The notes beneath the pieces are model-generated. The model saw only the letters and a list, made by a program, of their open reading frames with translations. It was not told the DNA's origin and ran no database searches. From positions 124,001 to 188,000 of the forward strand of contig NZ_CANMRY010000003.1 of assembly GCF_947500405.1 (NCBI RefSeq): a stretch of 64,000 nt of DNA, given 5' to 3'. The DNA comes from an uncultured Maribacter sp. (GTDB taxonomy: Bacteria; Bacteroidota; Bacteroidia; Flavobacteriales; Flavobacteriaceae). Position numbers and translations under genes: made by a program. Shown piece after piece: positions 9,501-17,162 of the stretch. Every line of letters begins with the position of its first letter. Positions within the stretch are counted from its first letter, which is position 1.

Positions 9501-10296
9501 AGGCCGTTCTAAGAGCTGCAGGAGCTATTAACTCATAGCCTGTTCCTCCTATAATTCTTGCTGTTAATGTTTCGTTTCCCTCAGCAAAATCATCATTTAC
9601 AGGTGTTATAGTTATAGTACCTGTTTGTTCCCCATCAGCAATAGAAACATTTGTTGGTGTTGGCACACTAGAATAATCTGCTGTAGAAGCTGTGGAAGTT
9701 CCTAACCTAGACACATTTACAGTAATAGGGGAACCTGTATAGTTTACACTCCCTAAATCTACTGTAAATTCTCCTGTTCTACCTGCTCCTGCTGCTTCTG
9801 TTGCGGTTGCATCTGTAGCAGATAGAGTTGGTTCAAAATCATTATCTCTTAAAAATAATGTTACAGAACCTTGAGTTGTAGACACATCATATGATGGTTG
9901 ATTTACAACACTAAGTATTATTGTTTCGTCTCCTTCTACAATAACATCATCTACAATGCTCCCTATGTTTACTACTCTACTCCCAGATCCTGCTGGAATA
10001 GTTACTGTTGTTGCTATTGGTGTGTAATCATCTGTTGGGTCAGCTGTACCCCCTACACTAATAGTAACACTAAGTGCAGGAGATAATACGTTAAATGGTG
10101 TTCTAGAGACTCTAAACCTACCATTTATTGCAGGCTCTGGAGTTACCTCTGTAGGGTGGGCTCCTACACGTGTAACACTAACCGTCTGTGCTTGCCCCAT
10201 AAAAACAGAAAACAACAACATTAAAAACAAAGAAAAAAGCATTTTTTTCTTTGTAAATAAATTATTTTTAATACTATATTTTTCTTTCAATTTCAT
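6577..10296 (-). CDS. Large secreted Calx-beta / DUF11 protein with T9SS type B sorting domain
   Basis: 1239 residues from the ATG at 10296, which gives MKLKEKYSIKN, a signal peptide and a cut near GQAQ; an earlier in-frame ATG at 10335 adds 13 unlikely residues. After the signal come about five Calx-beta-type repeats of roughly 115 residues (marked by ADYSSVPT, VDYASIGT and GVDYTGVAN, each followed by VSIADGxQTGTITI-like strands and a DDDT end). Next are Ig-like modules with paired cysteines (about 620-880), two DUF11 repeats (about 885-1130, DLEVLKT and DLEITKT) and the C-terminal CHU_C/gliding-associated domain (FSPNGDGTNDV, ITIFDRYGNVV, WDGLYEGKQSPAGTYFYVL). Family knowledge says such proteins are exported by T9SS and anchored or released at the cell surface. 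A role as adhesin or matrix protein is inference. Confidence 0.9.
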   Translation of the reverse strand: MKLKEKYSIKNNLFTKKKMLFSLFLMLLFSVFMGQAQTVSVTRVGAHPTEVTPEPAINGRFRVSRTPFNVLSPALSVTISVGGTADPTDDYTPIATTVTIPAGSGSRVVNIGSIVDDVIVEGDETIILSVVNQPSYDVSTTQGSVTLFLRDNDFEPTLSATDATATEAAGAGRTGEFTVDLGSVNYTGSPITVNVSRLGTSTASTADYSSVPTPTNVSIADGEQTGTITITPVNDDFAEGNETLTARIIGGTGYELIAPAALRTASITITDDDTVGVNVSAISGNTTEAVGTATFRVTLNSQPTAAVNVALSSSDTTEGTVPATVNIPVANWDTGVLVTVTGVDDVLVDGSQNYNIITGNVTSADANYNALNGGAVANVPVTNEDDDIYTATLTATDATATEAVEVGRDGVFTVDLGRVNTTGSAINVNFQILPSSTTTGVDYASIGTSVSIANGNQTGLITINPTNDAILEGSETVAIQLVAGANYELGTPISVITDTVTIQDDDTATLTIEDVTVNEDVVGGNLVFTVTLDNAVDGGTTVSYTFLNGTATGGGVDYTGVANSVTFAGTASETETIEVPIVDDTELEESETFTIRLSGATNGVLIGGGTATGTIGDDDNCAPTPLLSPDAPSAEFCGDIQANLNDYTDSAPPAGMVLTWSQSSNPLNAGARLTAAESQDVTVQGSFFGYFYDSANDCAGGVLEIELISNDIPTIISTAGETKCDSDSGLITATPSDGASIRWFDRPTGGTQIGAGSSFVTPIVDESTFFYAEAIANGCPSLERIAVEVTILKTPLSGTASNAVACNLNSTQQPLSLIDLDTRLSGDVDKGEWTFVSGPSTLEINQDNEVNFLEEAVGEYIFRYTTTGAQTPCTNSSTDVTITVVSDCTPDPIDLEVLKTLNNPNAIIGENVIFTITVNNISTNEAKNITIGDVLESGFLYVSSEASMGMYNEVSGNWIFEDLEAGESASLIIEATVLEGGVYSNTAELLESFPLDNNLANDTATVSLELEIPEGTDLEITKTALSSRPLVGDEVVFTVTVKNNSKEGESVSQIRISEEIDIENFVLAEEPISEPGSTYDINTGVWTIPALARGEEAVLTITVTVPNEGMFTNTASLLSSFPADSNAENNEAVAEVIVSVPTPAEEGFLFNQFSPNGDGTNDVLKFQDTDVLPDFSNVSITIFDRYGNVVVEKSNITDTIIWDGLYEGKQSPAGTYFYVLNLVNEGGVEVKKGWIQLIR

Positions 10297-10379
10297 AACT
10301 GTTTTTTGAATTAACACGAATTCAATCCACAGCAAAACAGATACTTATAGGGTAAAATTTGGGTGTCAATATTACTAAA

Positions 10380-10414
10380 AATTTAAGCCATTACCTCAGG
10401 AAATGGCTTAAATT
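10380..10414 (-). terminator. Terminator downstream of fabD
   Basis: AATTTAAGCCATT (10380-10392) and AATGGCTTAAATT (10402-10414) form a perfect 13-bp stem with a 9-base loop. It lies between the end of fabD and the start of the adhesin operon. T-rich sequence flanks both sides (AAAA before it on the plus strand, GATTTTTTT after it), so it could act in either direction. Confidence 0.7.
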
Positions 10415-10457
10415 AGATTTTTTTGGATAAAATACATTATTATTGGCTATTGGGTAG

Positions 10458-11342
10458 TTATTCTATAATTGCAGAGCTTGTTTCTGCAGAAGGTTCTATT
10501 TTTTTAACTAAACCTTGTAATACTTTCCCAGGACCAATTTCTGTAAATAAAGTAGCACCATCTGCTATCATGTTTTGTACACTTTGTGTCCACTTAACAG
10601 GGGCTGTAAGTTGTGAGATTAAGTTTTTCTTAATTTCAGTAGCGTCTGTAACAGCTGTTGTTGTTACATTTTGATAAATTGGACAGTTCGGGGTGTTAAA
10701 TGTTGTTTCTTCTATTGCCGTGGCTAGTTCTTCTCTTGCTGGTTCCATTAACGGAGAATGAAAAGCTCCACCTACAGGTAACACCAAAGCTCTACGAGCT
10801 CCTGCTTCTTTCATTTTTTCACAAGCTTTATTAATTGCTTCTACCTCACCCGAAATTACTAATTGTCCTGGGCAGTTATAATTTGCTGGTACAACTATTC
10901 CACTAACAGATGCACATATTTCTTCTACCACAGCATCTTCTAATCGTAAAACAGCAGCCATTGTACTTGGCTTTATTTCACATGCTTTTTGCATTGCTAA
11001 AGCTCTTTGAGAAACTAATTTTAAAGCCTCTTCAAAATTCAATACCCCGTTGGCTACCAATGCAGAAAATTCTCCTAAAGAATGCCCAGCAACCATATCT
11101 GGTTTAAAGGCATCCCCCATTACTTTACTTAAAATAACGGAATGAAGAAAAATAGCAGGCTGTGTTACTTTGGTTTGTTTTAATTCTTCCGGTGTTCCTT
11201 CAAACATAATGTCCGTGATTGAAAAACCTAAAATTGCATTAGCTTGGTTAAACAATTCTTGTGCTATTGGGTATTTTTCAAATAGGTCTAACCCCATACC
11301 TACAAACTGAGCTCCTTGTCCTGGAAATATATATGCGTTCAT
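10458..11342 (-). CDS. fabD: Malonyl-CoA:ACP transacylase FabD
   Basis: 294 residues, a normal length for FabD. N-terminal FPGQGAQFVGMG, the nucleophile elbow GHSLGE with Ser88, and the catalytic His195 in GGAFHSPLMEPA are all present; the conserved QPAIF stretch precedes the active serine. The enzyme transfers malonyl from CoA to acyl carrier protein in the cytoplasm to feed type II fatty-acid synthesis. No other fab gene is adjacent here. The ATG at 11342 begins MNAYIFPGQG, as expected. The plus-strand gap to the carbonic anhydrase gene is under 50 bases, and the gene is followed by a strong hairpin. Confidence 0.97.
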   Translation of the reverse strand: MNAYIFPGQGAQFVGMGLDLFEKYPIAQELFNQANAILGFSITDIMFEGTPEELKQTKVTQPAIFLHSVILSKVMGDAFKPDMVAGHSLGEFSALVANGVLNFEEALKLVSQRALAMQKACEIKPSTMAAVLRLEDAVVEEICASVSGIVVPANYNCPGQLVISGEVEAINKACEKMKEAGARRALVLPVGGAFHSPLMEPAREELATAIEETTFNTPNCPIYQNVTTTAVTDATEIKKNLISQLTAPVKWTQSVQNMIADGATLFTEIGPGKVLQGLVKKIEPSAETSSAIIE

Positions 11343-11389
11343 TTTATTCGTGTTTAAGGCGGCAAAAATACATATTAAAAATAACTTAC

Positions 11390-11905
11390 CTATTCTTCTT
11401 TAAACCAGCTAGCATACTTAACATAATTATCTGCTATTCTATTTACCTCGCCAGAACTTAACTCTGGACTAATATCTTTAATTTTTTTTGCTGGCATTCC
11501 TGCATAAACAGCACCTTCTTTTACATGTGTGCCTTTAGTAACTACCGCTCCTGCAGCTATAATACTATTACTTTCTATTATACAATCGTCCATAACAATA
11601 CTTCCCATTCCTATTAAAACATTGTCTTTTATAGTACAACCATGTACTATAGCATTATGCCCTATAGAAACATTATTACCTATTGTGGTTGGCGATTTTT
11701 TATAGGTACAATGCACTATAGCACCGTCTTGTACATTTACTTTGTTTCCCATTTTAATGTAATGAACATCGCCACGCAAAACTGCATTATACCATACACT
11801 ACATTGGTCTCCCATAGTAACTTCTCCAAGAATGGTTGCATTCTCTGCTATAAAACAATCTTCTCCAAATTCTGGTGTTTTTCCTTTAACAGTTTTTATT
11901 ATCAT
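11390..11905 (-). CDS. Gamma-type carbonic anhydrase-like hexapeptide protein (YrdA/PaaY family)
   Basis: 171 residues forming a left-handed beta-helix. Hexapeptide repeats run from about residue 15 to 130 (ATILGEVTMGDQCSVWYNAVLRGDVHYIKMG and on). Three histidines in the positions of the gamma-carbonic-anhydrase zinc site are visible (AIVHCT, SIGHNAIVHG). A C-terminal helix contains SPELSSGEVNRIADNYVKYASWF. Many bacterial members are annotated as carbonic anhydrases without proof of activity. The gene sits 12 bases after the LytTR regulator on the same strand and could be read through from it. Confidence 0.88.
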   Translation of the reverse strand: MIIKTVKGKTPEFGEDCFIAENATILGEVTMGDQCSVWYNAVLRGDVHYIKMGNKVNVQDGAIVHCTYKKSPTTIGNNVSIGHNAIVHGCTIKDNVLIGMGSIVMDDCIIESNSIIAAGAVVTKGTHVKEGAVYAGMPAKKIKDISPELSSGEVNRIADNYVKYASWFKEE

Positions 11906-11917
11906 ATTTTATTCTTT

Positions 11918-12646
11918 TTAAAAAAAGGATAGTAATTCTTTCTTTTTACTAGCAGAAACTATTATTTCCTTACCATTAGAGAGTACTACACTACCTCCTT
12001 TTCCTTTTCTATATTTTACAATCTCATTTACATTTACTAAAAAAGACTTGTGAATTCTTACAAAGGAAAATTTGCATAATGCTTCTTCAAAATATTTTAA
12101 GGTTTTACTAACTACAATTTTCTTGTTCTCTAAATATATCTCGGTATAATTATCATCTGCCTTGCAATATAAAATATCGGCAACATTTAGAACTTGAAAA
12201 CCATCTTGTTGCGGCAAGGTTATTTTACCTTCTACTCCGTTTATTTTTGGGGTTAAAACAGTATCCGATATCTTTGCTTCCTTCTGTTTTATTTCCAATA
12301 CATAATCTACCGCTATTATTAACTCATCTATATTTATAGGTTTCATTAAATAATATGCCGCATGGTTATTAAGAGCATCCATTGCATATTGGTTATAAGC
12401 AGTAACAAAAACCGTTTCAAAACTTCGTTCTGGAACTTTCTCTAACAAATCAAAAGCATTACCAAAAGGCATTTCTACATCTAAGAAAACTAAATCTAAC
12501 GCATTTTCTTCTATTAATTTTAAGCCTTCTTGTATAGAACTGGCCTCGCCTACTAAGGTTACTTTAGGGCAATACTTTTGTAAATAATTACGAAGAATCT
12601 CTCTGCTATTTGCCTCATCTTCTACTATAATTGCTTTTAAATCCAT
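11918..12646 (-). CDS. LytTR-family response regulator
   Basis: 242 residues. The receiver domain (1-120) has the phospho-acceptor Asp56 in LDLVFLDVEMP, acidic residues E9/D10 and the conserved FVTAYNQYAMDALNN and Lys/Pro end (YLMKPIN). The LytTR DNA-binding domain follows (about 145-240: GFQVLNVADILYCKADDNYTEIYL, KTLKYFEEAL, FVRIHKSFLVNVNEI). It should bind promoter repeats when phosphorylated by the kinase encoded just upstream; its start overlaps the kinase stop by one base (TAATG). Targets cannot be told from this window. Confidence 0.94.
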   Translation of the reverse strand: MDLKAIIVEDEANSREILRNYLQKYCPKVTLVGEASSIQEGLKLIEENALDLVFLDVEMPFGNAFDLLEKVPERSFETVFVTAYNQYAMDALNNHAAYYLMKPINIDELIIAVDYVLEIKQKEAKISDTVLTPKINGVEGKITLPQQDGFQVLNVADILYCKADDNYTEIYLENKKIVVSKTLKYFEEALCKFSFVRIHKSFLVNVNEIVKYRKGKGGSVVLSNGKEIIVSASKKKELLSFF

Positions 12647-14841
12647 TATTCTTTTTTGAGTATAAATTGCACTTTTGTTCCGGTACCATCTTCTTGCAAA
12701 TTAGAGATAGATACATCTACTTTATCTTTATGCATCTCATTTAAAATGGTTATTCTTTTTTTGATATTTCCCATTCCTTTAGATTTTTGCTTTTTCTGAT
12801 TTTGGGTTTTTAACTCTGCAGATTTTTTTCTTCCAATTCCATTATCTGCAATAGCAATGTGTATAACTTCATCAGAAACATATTCTATATTTATTTTTAA
12901 AAAACCTTTCTCTTCTTTATAACGTAACCCATGCCATATGGCATTTTCTATATAAGGTTGCAATAACATTGGCGGTATTTGAAAAGATGGCACATTTATT
13001 TTTTCATCTATAGTAATGGTATATTCAAATTTATCTGAAAAACGAGAATGCTCTAACTTTACATAAAGTTCTAACAACTCTAATTCTTTTGTTAACGGAA
13101 TAAAGTCTTCCTCCGAATTTTCTAAAACTGCTCGCATTAAGGTAGAAAAATCGCTTAGATATCTATTAGCGCTTCTTTCATCATTCTTAGAAATATAATT
13201 ATTTACAGAATTAAGCGCATTAAATATAAAATGTGGATTCATTTGTGTTCGCAAAGAACGTAGCGCTAATAAATTATTTGCTATTTTTTGTTGCTGGTTA
13301 CTCCTGTAAAAGAAAAAAGCTGCCAATGCAGTTAATACTAAGCCCATAATTAAAGAGTAAATAACCCATTTTTGACGTTTATTATTTACCAGATATAGCT
13401 GCTGCTCCGTAGAAGCCAAATCGTATTTACTTTGCGATAACTCTCTTTCTTGTTCTAAACCAGAAATTCTACTTTGTTTAGATGCCAATTCTCTATTAAA
13501 CCTGGCTGCTTGCGATATTTCTTGTTCCTTTCTTACATAGAGAGTATCTACCACTTTTACATATTCTTGATAGGTTTCAAGAGCCTTACTAAAATCTCCT
13601 TTATACTTATATACTTCCGATAATTTACGTGTTGCATCTTTCTGCACCACCAAATCGTCTTCTACATCAGCCTCTACAATACTCTTTTCTAAATACGGTA
13701 TAGCTTCTTCATATTTTCGTTGTGCTACATACGCATTGGCAATTTTATAGTTTACTCTTTGGGATGTTATTGAGTCTGCCGGTATATCTCCTAATTCTTT
13801 ACTTTTTTTTACTTTTCCAAAGCTATTTAACTCTCCTAGTGTTTCTTTACGAAGTTGAATTTCCTCATCATACCTATTCTTCTTATTATAAAAATCGGCT
13901 ACTTTTTCCTTTTCTTGAATTGCTCTTTGCGGGGCTTGCTTTTCAGATAATTCTAAAGAATTTGTATAAAACCCTTCTGCTTCTACATTTCTATTATCAC
14001 TAAAATAAGCATCTGCAATTTTAGAATTTAAATCGGCCAACTTTGGCGCTATTTGATTTTTCTTAGCTATAACCAACCCTTCTTCATAAAAAGACACAGC
14101 CTGATTTACATTTTCTAAACCTTTATAACTATCTCCAATTGCCTCATACAAAGCAACTTTTTGAAATGGTGCTAAGCTTTTAATTTTTAATAATGGTTCT
14201 AGAGTACTAATAGCTTTTTTATACTCTCCATTTAACACATAAGCTTTTCCTAACAAAAGGGATGTTTTAGAAGATTTGTAAGCCTCAATAGCATCCAAAT
14301 AACTAGAAATTGCTAAATCTGTTTGGTTGTGTTGCTGGTACACTTCTCCTAAAAGAGATAGTGATTTTGCCAATTCTAACTTATTGGCTCGCTTCCCTAA
14401 ACTTGCAATAGATTGGGTAATAAAATCTATGCTCTTTGCTATATCTTCTTTTTTATATTTTTTTGCAGAATCTAATAAAATTTTATGTCTGCTACTTCCT
14501 CTCCAAGAACTTGTGCTTCTTGTATTTTTAGATGGTGAAGAATATCCTTCTACCAAAACATCTATATCTTCAAAACTTTTAACCGTGTAGTATACGGTTT
14601 CTATTTCTGAACTTCTAAATGTAATTTCGTCCCCTATTGCAACTTTAATTTTAAATTCTCCAAAACTATCTGTACTGGTGTATTGTCCATTATTTGTATA
14701 TACCTCAACATTACGTATAGGTGTTCTATTTTCTTTTCCTTTTACAGAACCCTTTATTTCTTTTCTAGAATTAAAATCTTGAGCATAGCTCCCAAAACAA
14801 AAACTAAATAGAACAATAAATATGTATAGCGCTTTTTGCAT
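12646..14841 (-). CDS. LytS-type sensor histidine kinase with TPR sensor and regulatory-like domain
   Basis: 731 residues. A signal peptide (cut near SYAQ) is followed by a carboxypeptidase-regulatory-like beta domain (about 25-100), then a TPR array (about 130-440), a coiled coil (about 435-485) and one membrane segment (about 492-512). The cytoplasmic His_kinase domain follows with phospho-acceptor His537 in MNPHFIFNALNSV, and a HATPase_c domain (PYIENAIWHGLRY; ADNGIGRKKSAELK). The sensory TPR region would be periplasmic. It pairs with the response regulator that overlaps its stop. The beta domain in front of the TPRs is common in secreted Bacteroidota proteins but less usual in kinases. 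Confidence 0.92.
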   Translation of the reverse strand: MQKALYIFIVLFSFCFGSYAQDFNSRKEIKGSVKGKENRTPIRNVEVYTNNGQYTSTDSFGEFKIKVAIGDEITFRSSEIETVYYTVKSFEDIDVLVEGYSSPSKNTRSTSSWRGSSRHKILLDSAKKYKKEDIAKSIDFITQSIASLGKRANKLELAKSLSLLGEVYQQHNQTDLAISSYLDAIEAYKSSKTSLLLGKAYVLNGEYKKAISTLEPLLKIKSLAPFQKVALYEAIGDSYKGLENVNQAVSFYEEGLVIAKKNQIAPKLADLNSKIADAYFSDNRNVEAEGFYTNSLELSEKQAPQRAIQEKEKVADFYNKKNRYDEEIQLRKETLGELNSFGKVKKSKELGDIPADSITSQRVNYKIANAYVAQRKYEEAIPYLEKSIVEADVEDDLVVQKDATRKLSEVYKYKGDFSKALETYQEYVKVVDTLYVRKEQEISQAARFNRELASKQSRISGLEQERELSQSKYDLASTEQQLYLVNNKRQKWVIYSLIMGLVLTALAAFFFYRSNQQQKIANNLLALRSLRTQMNPHFIFNALNSVNNYISKNDERSANRYLSDFSTLMRAVLENSEEDFIPLTKELELLELYVKLEHSRFSDKFEYTITIDEKINVPSFQIPPMLLQPYIENAIWHGLRYKEEKGFLKINIEYVSDEVIHIAIADNGIGRKKSAELKTQNQKKQKSKGMGNIKKRITILNEMHKDKVDVSISNLQEDGTGTKVQFILKKE

Positions 14842-14952
14842 GCTTTTTATATAATAACGTAAACTTAGCAGATTTATATGGCATTAAAAAATGGACTTTC
14901 ACGACATTTCAGCCTTTAAACCTCCTTTTTTACGCCTTTAAAAAGTTAAAAC

Positions 14953-15894
14953 ATGCTTTTACGCATTGAAAAGGCACTCTCCCTCATTCCTCATTTTTTT
15001 AAAAATAAGTTGCCCATAGATTTGACCCAACACAAATACCTAAAAAATGACAACAAAAAAAAACAGAATTTTAAAAAATATGTAATGCTCCTAATCGGAG
15101 GTTTTATAACACTGTTTATAATACGTTTTATATATAGTTACAACGAAAAAGAAACTCCAATACAATTTAACAATCAACTTATTTCTGAAACTATTTGGGA
15201 TGTTAGAAAAAATTATGCTTCTAAAAAACATGAAGTATTCTCTAACACTAGCGCTGTTCCACAAACTAGAATAGACCAGAAGTATGAAAAAATAGCAAAA
15301 ATTAGTTCTGGAACATCAGATTTTATTTCGGATGAAAAATTAATTAGAAGCCAGATAAAAAACTACAAGGCTTTAATACAATATGAAAACAAAAGTGGTA
15401 ATGCTGGTAATAGAAATTTAAATTTTTCTATTGGTGTACCTCCCGAAAATTTTGACGACATGTACCAAAGTCTTATAAAAATAGGTATTGTTTCGGCTAA
15501 ACAAATTACAAAAACCGATAAAACCAATGAATACAAAGAGCTAAATGCTAAAAAACTGTCTCTTGAAAAAATTAGAACAGCTCTGGTATATTTAAAAGCT
15601 AAAGGTGGCAGGATTGATGAGTTTATGCAGTTAGAAAATAGAATTCTAGAGATAGAACAACAGCTTCAAGATTTAGGGGTTAGCCTTGGTAATTTTGATG
15701 ATGAGAATGAATTCTGTACGGTACAATTTACCTTATCTGAAGGCAAAAAGATAGATACCTCCATAACAACTAAAATATTATCTGTTTTAGAATGGACACT
15801 AGAAACTTATATAAAAATAATGGCAGCATTATCCTTTTTAGCTCTTTTCGCCTATTTAGTTAGTATCACTATTAATAAATTAAAAACATCTTAA
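14953..15894 (+). CDS. DUF4349-domain membrane protein
   Basis: 313 residues. Residues 1-40 are basic and cytoplasmic-looking, followed by a membrane helix (about 43-62), a periplasmic DUF4349 region (about 110-265) with NLNFSIGVPPENFDDMYQSL, a coiled coil (about 180-240) and a second helix at the C-terminus (about 283-306). DUF4349 proteins have no settled function. A VWA lipoprotein follows 34 bases later in the same direction, suggesting a two-gene operon at the membrane surface. The ATG at 14953 is the first in frame; a later start at the codon before the helix is possible. Confidence 0.75.
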   Translation: MLLRIEKALSLIPHFFKNKLPIDLTQHKYLKNDNKKKQNFKKYVMLLIGGFITLFIIRFIYSYNEKETPIQFNNQLISETIWDVRKNYASKKHEVFSNTSAVPQTRIDQKYEKIAKISSGTSDFISDEKLIRSQIKNYKALIQYENKSGNAGNRNLNFSIGVPPENFDDMYQSLIKIGIVSAKQITKTDKTNEYKELNAKKLSLEKIRTALVYLKAKGGRIDEFMQLENRILEIEQQLQDLGVSLGNFDDENEFCTVQFTLSEGKKIDTSITTKILSVLEWTLETYIKIMAALSFLALFAYLVSITINKLKTS

Positions 15895-15928
15895 AAATTA
15901 ATAAAAAATAATTCTAAAAAACAATAAA

Positions 15929-17098
15929 ATGAAAAAAGTAAACTCTATTATTAGTCTTGTAATCGTAGTGCTAATTTGCACCACAACTTTTGGTTGCGAA
16001 CCAAAAAAGAAAACAAAAACTATATATGCGCAGGCACTTACAGAAAAACCTGCTACTAATAACACTGTTAAAATTGCTTTATTACTAGATACTAGTAATA
16101 GCATGGATGGCTTAATAAACCAAGCTAAAGCACAATTATGGGATATTGTAAATAAATTTACCCATGCAAAATGCGAAAATGAAGCAAAACCAAATCTACA
16201 AATTGCATTGTATCAATATGGGAATGATGCTTTATCTTCTAAAGAAGGATATATACAGCAAGTATTAAATTTTAGTGGCGATTTAGATGAAATTTCTGAA
16301 AAATTATTTTCGCTTACTACTAATGGCGGTGAAGAATATTGTGGCGAAGTAATACAAACTTCTTTAAAACAATTAGAATGGGGAAACAACCAAGACAATT
16401 TAAAACTAATCTTTATTGCTGGTAACGAGCCTTTTACACAAGGAAAATTAAATTATGAGGATGCGGTTACTAATGCTAAAGAAAAAGATGTTATTGTAAA
16501 TACTATCTTTTGTGGTAATTACGAACAAGGCATAAATAGTAAATGGAAAAAAGGAGCTACGCTAACTGGTGGTGAATATATTGCAATTGACCACAATAAA
16601 AAAGTTGTACATATAGACACCCCTTATGATGAGGTAATTATAAAGCTAAACTCTAAGTTAAACAAAACCTATATTTCCTACGGTTCACTTGGGGCTTCTA
16701 AACATAAAATGCAAAGTACGCAAGATAGTAATGCTATGGAAATGGAAGAAGCTATTGCTGTAAAACGTGCCGTTAGTAAAAGTTCTAGATTATATAAAAA
16801 TAAAAACTGGGATTTAGTAGATGCTGCAGATGATGCTTCTTTTGAAGTTTCTAAAATTAAAAAGGAAGACTTACCTACAGAGTTAAAAGAAAAATCTAAC
16901 TCAGAAATTAAAAGTTATATTAAAGAGAAAAAGGCAGAGCGAGTTAAAATCCAAAAAGAAATACAAGATTTGAATAAAAAGAGAAACTCTTACATTGCTA
17001 AAAACCAAAAAGAAAATGCAAAGGGAGAATTAGAAAATGCGATGTTAAGGGCTATTCAAAAGCAAGCTGCTTCTAAAAACTATAAATGGGAAGAATAA
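15929..17098 (+). CDS. VWA-domain lipoprotein
   Basis: 389 residues. A lipoprotein signal ends at Cys23 (TTFGC). The von Willebrand A domain starts near residue 47 with a MIDAS motif DTSNS (54-58) and continues through LIFIAGNEPFTQG. The C-terminal third (about 290-385) is a Lys/Glu-rich coiled coil. MIDAS domains bind a divalent ion and a protein ligand; the ligand is unknown. It follows the DUF4349 protein and is followed by a good terminator. A chaperone-like or surface-binding role is possible, but I would not assign one. Confidence 0.82.
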   Translation: MKKVNSIISLVIVVLICTTTFGCEPKKKTKTIYAQALTEKPATNNTVKIALLLDTSNSMDGLINQAKAQLWDIVNKFTHAKCENEAKPNLQIALYQYGNDALSSKEGYIQQVLNFSGDLDEISEKLFSLTTNGGEEYCGEVIQTSLKQLEWGNNQDNLKLIFIAGNEPFTQGKLNYEDAVTNAKEKDVIVNTIFCGNYEQGINSKWKKGATLTGGEYIAIDHNKKVVHIDTPYDEVIIKLNSKLNKTYISYGSLGASKHKMQSTQDSNAMEMEEAIAVKRAVSKSSRLYKNKNWDLVDAADDASFEVSKIKKEDLPTELKEKSNSEIKSYIKEKKAERVKIQKEIQDLNKKRNSYIAKNQKENAKGELENAMLRAIQKQAASKNYKWEE

Positions 17099-17124
17099 AA
17101 TTTAATTGTTAGGTTTTGTTTTAT

Positions 17125-17160
17125 AATGTGTTTATCCTTCCTAAGGTAAACACATTTTCC
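17125..17160 (+). terminator. Terminator after the VWA gene
   Basis: AATGTGTTTA (17125-17134) pairs with TAAACACATT (17147-17156), extended inward by CCTT/AAGG with one bulged T. TTTTCC follows on the plus strand. It lies between two convergent genes. Confidence 0.65.
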
Positions 17161-17162
17161 TT

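Noticed and set aside
9898-10086. Tyr/Cys-rich open frame opposite the adhesin-like gene
   Set aside because: Composition is a by-product of Thr/Val-rich repeat codons read on the other strand; no start signal or domain.
11363-11370. CAAAAATA before fabD as a promoter -7 box
   Set aside because: No matching -33 element; kept only as a possibility.
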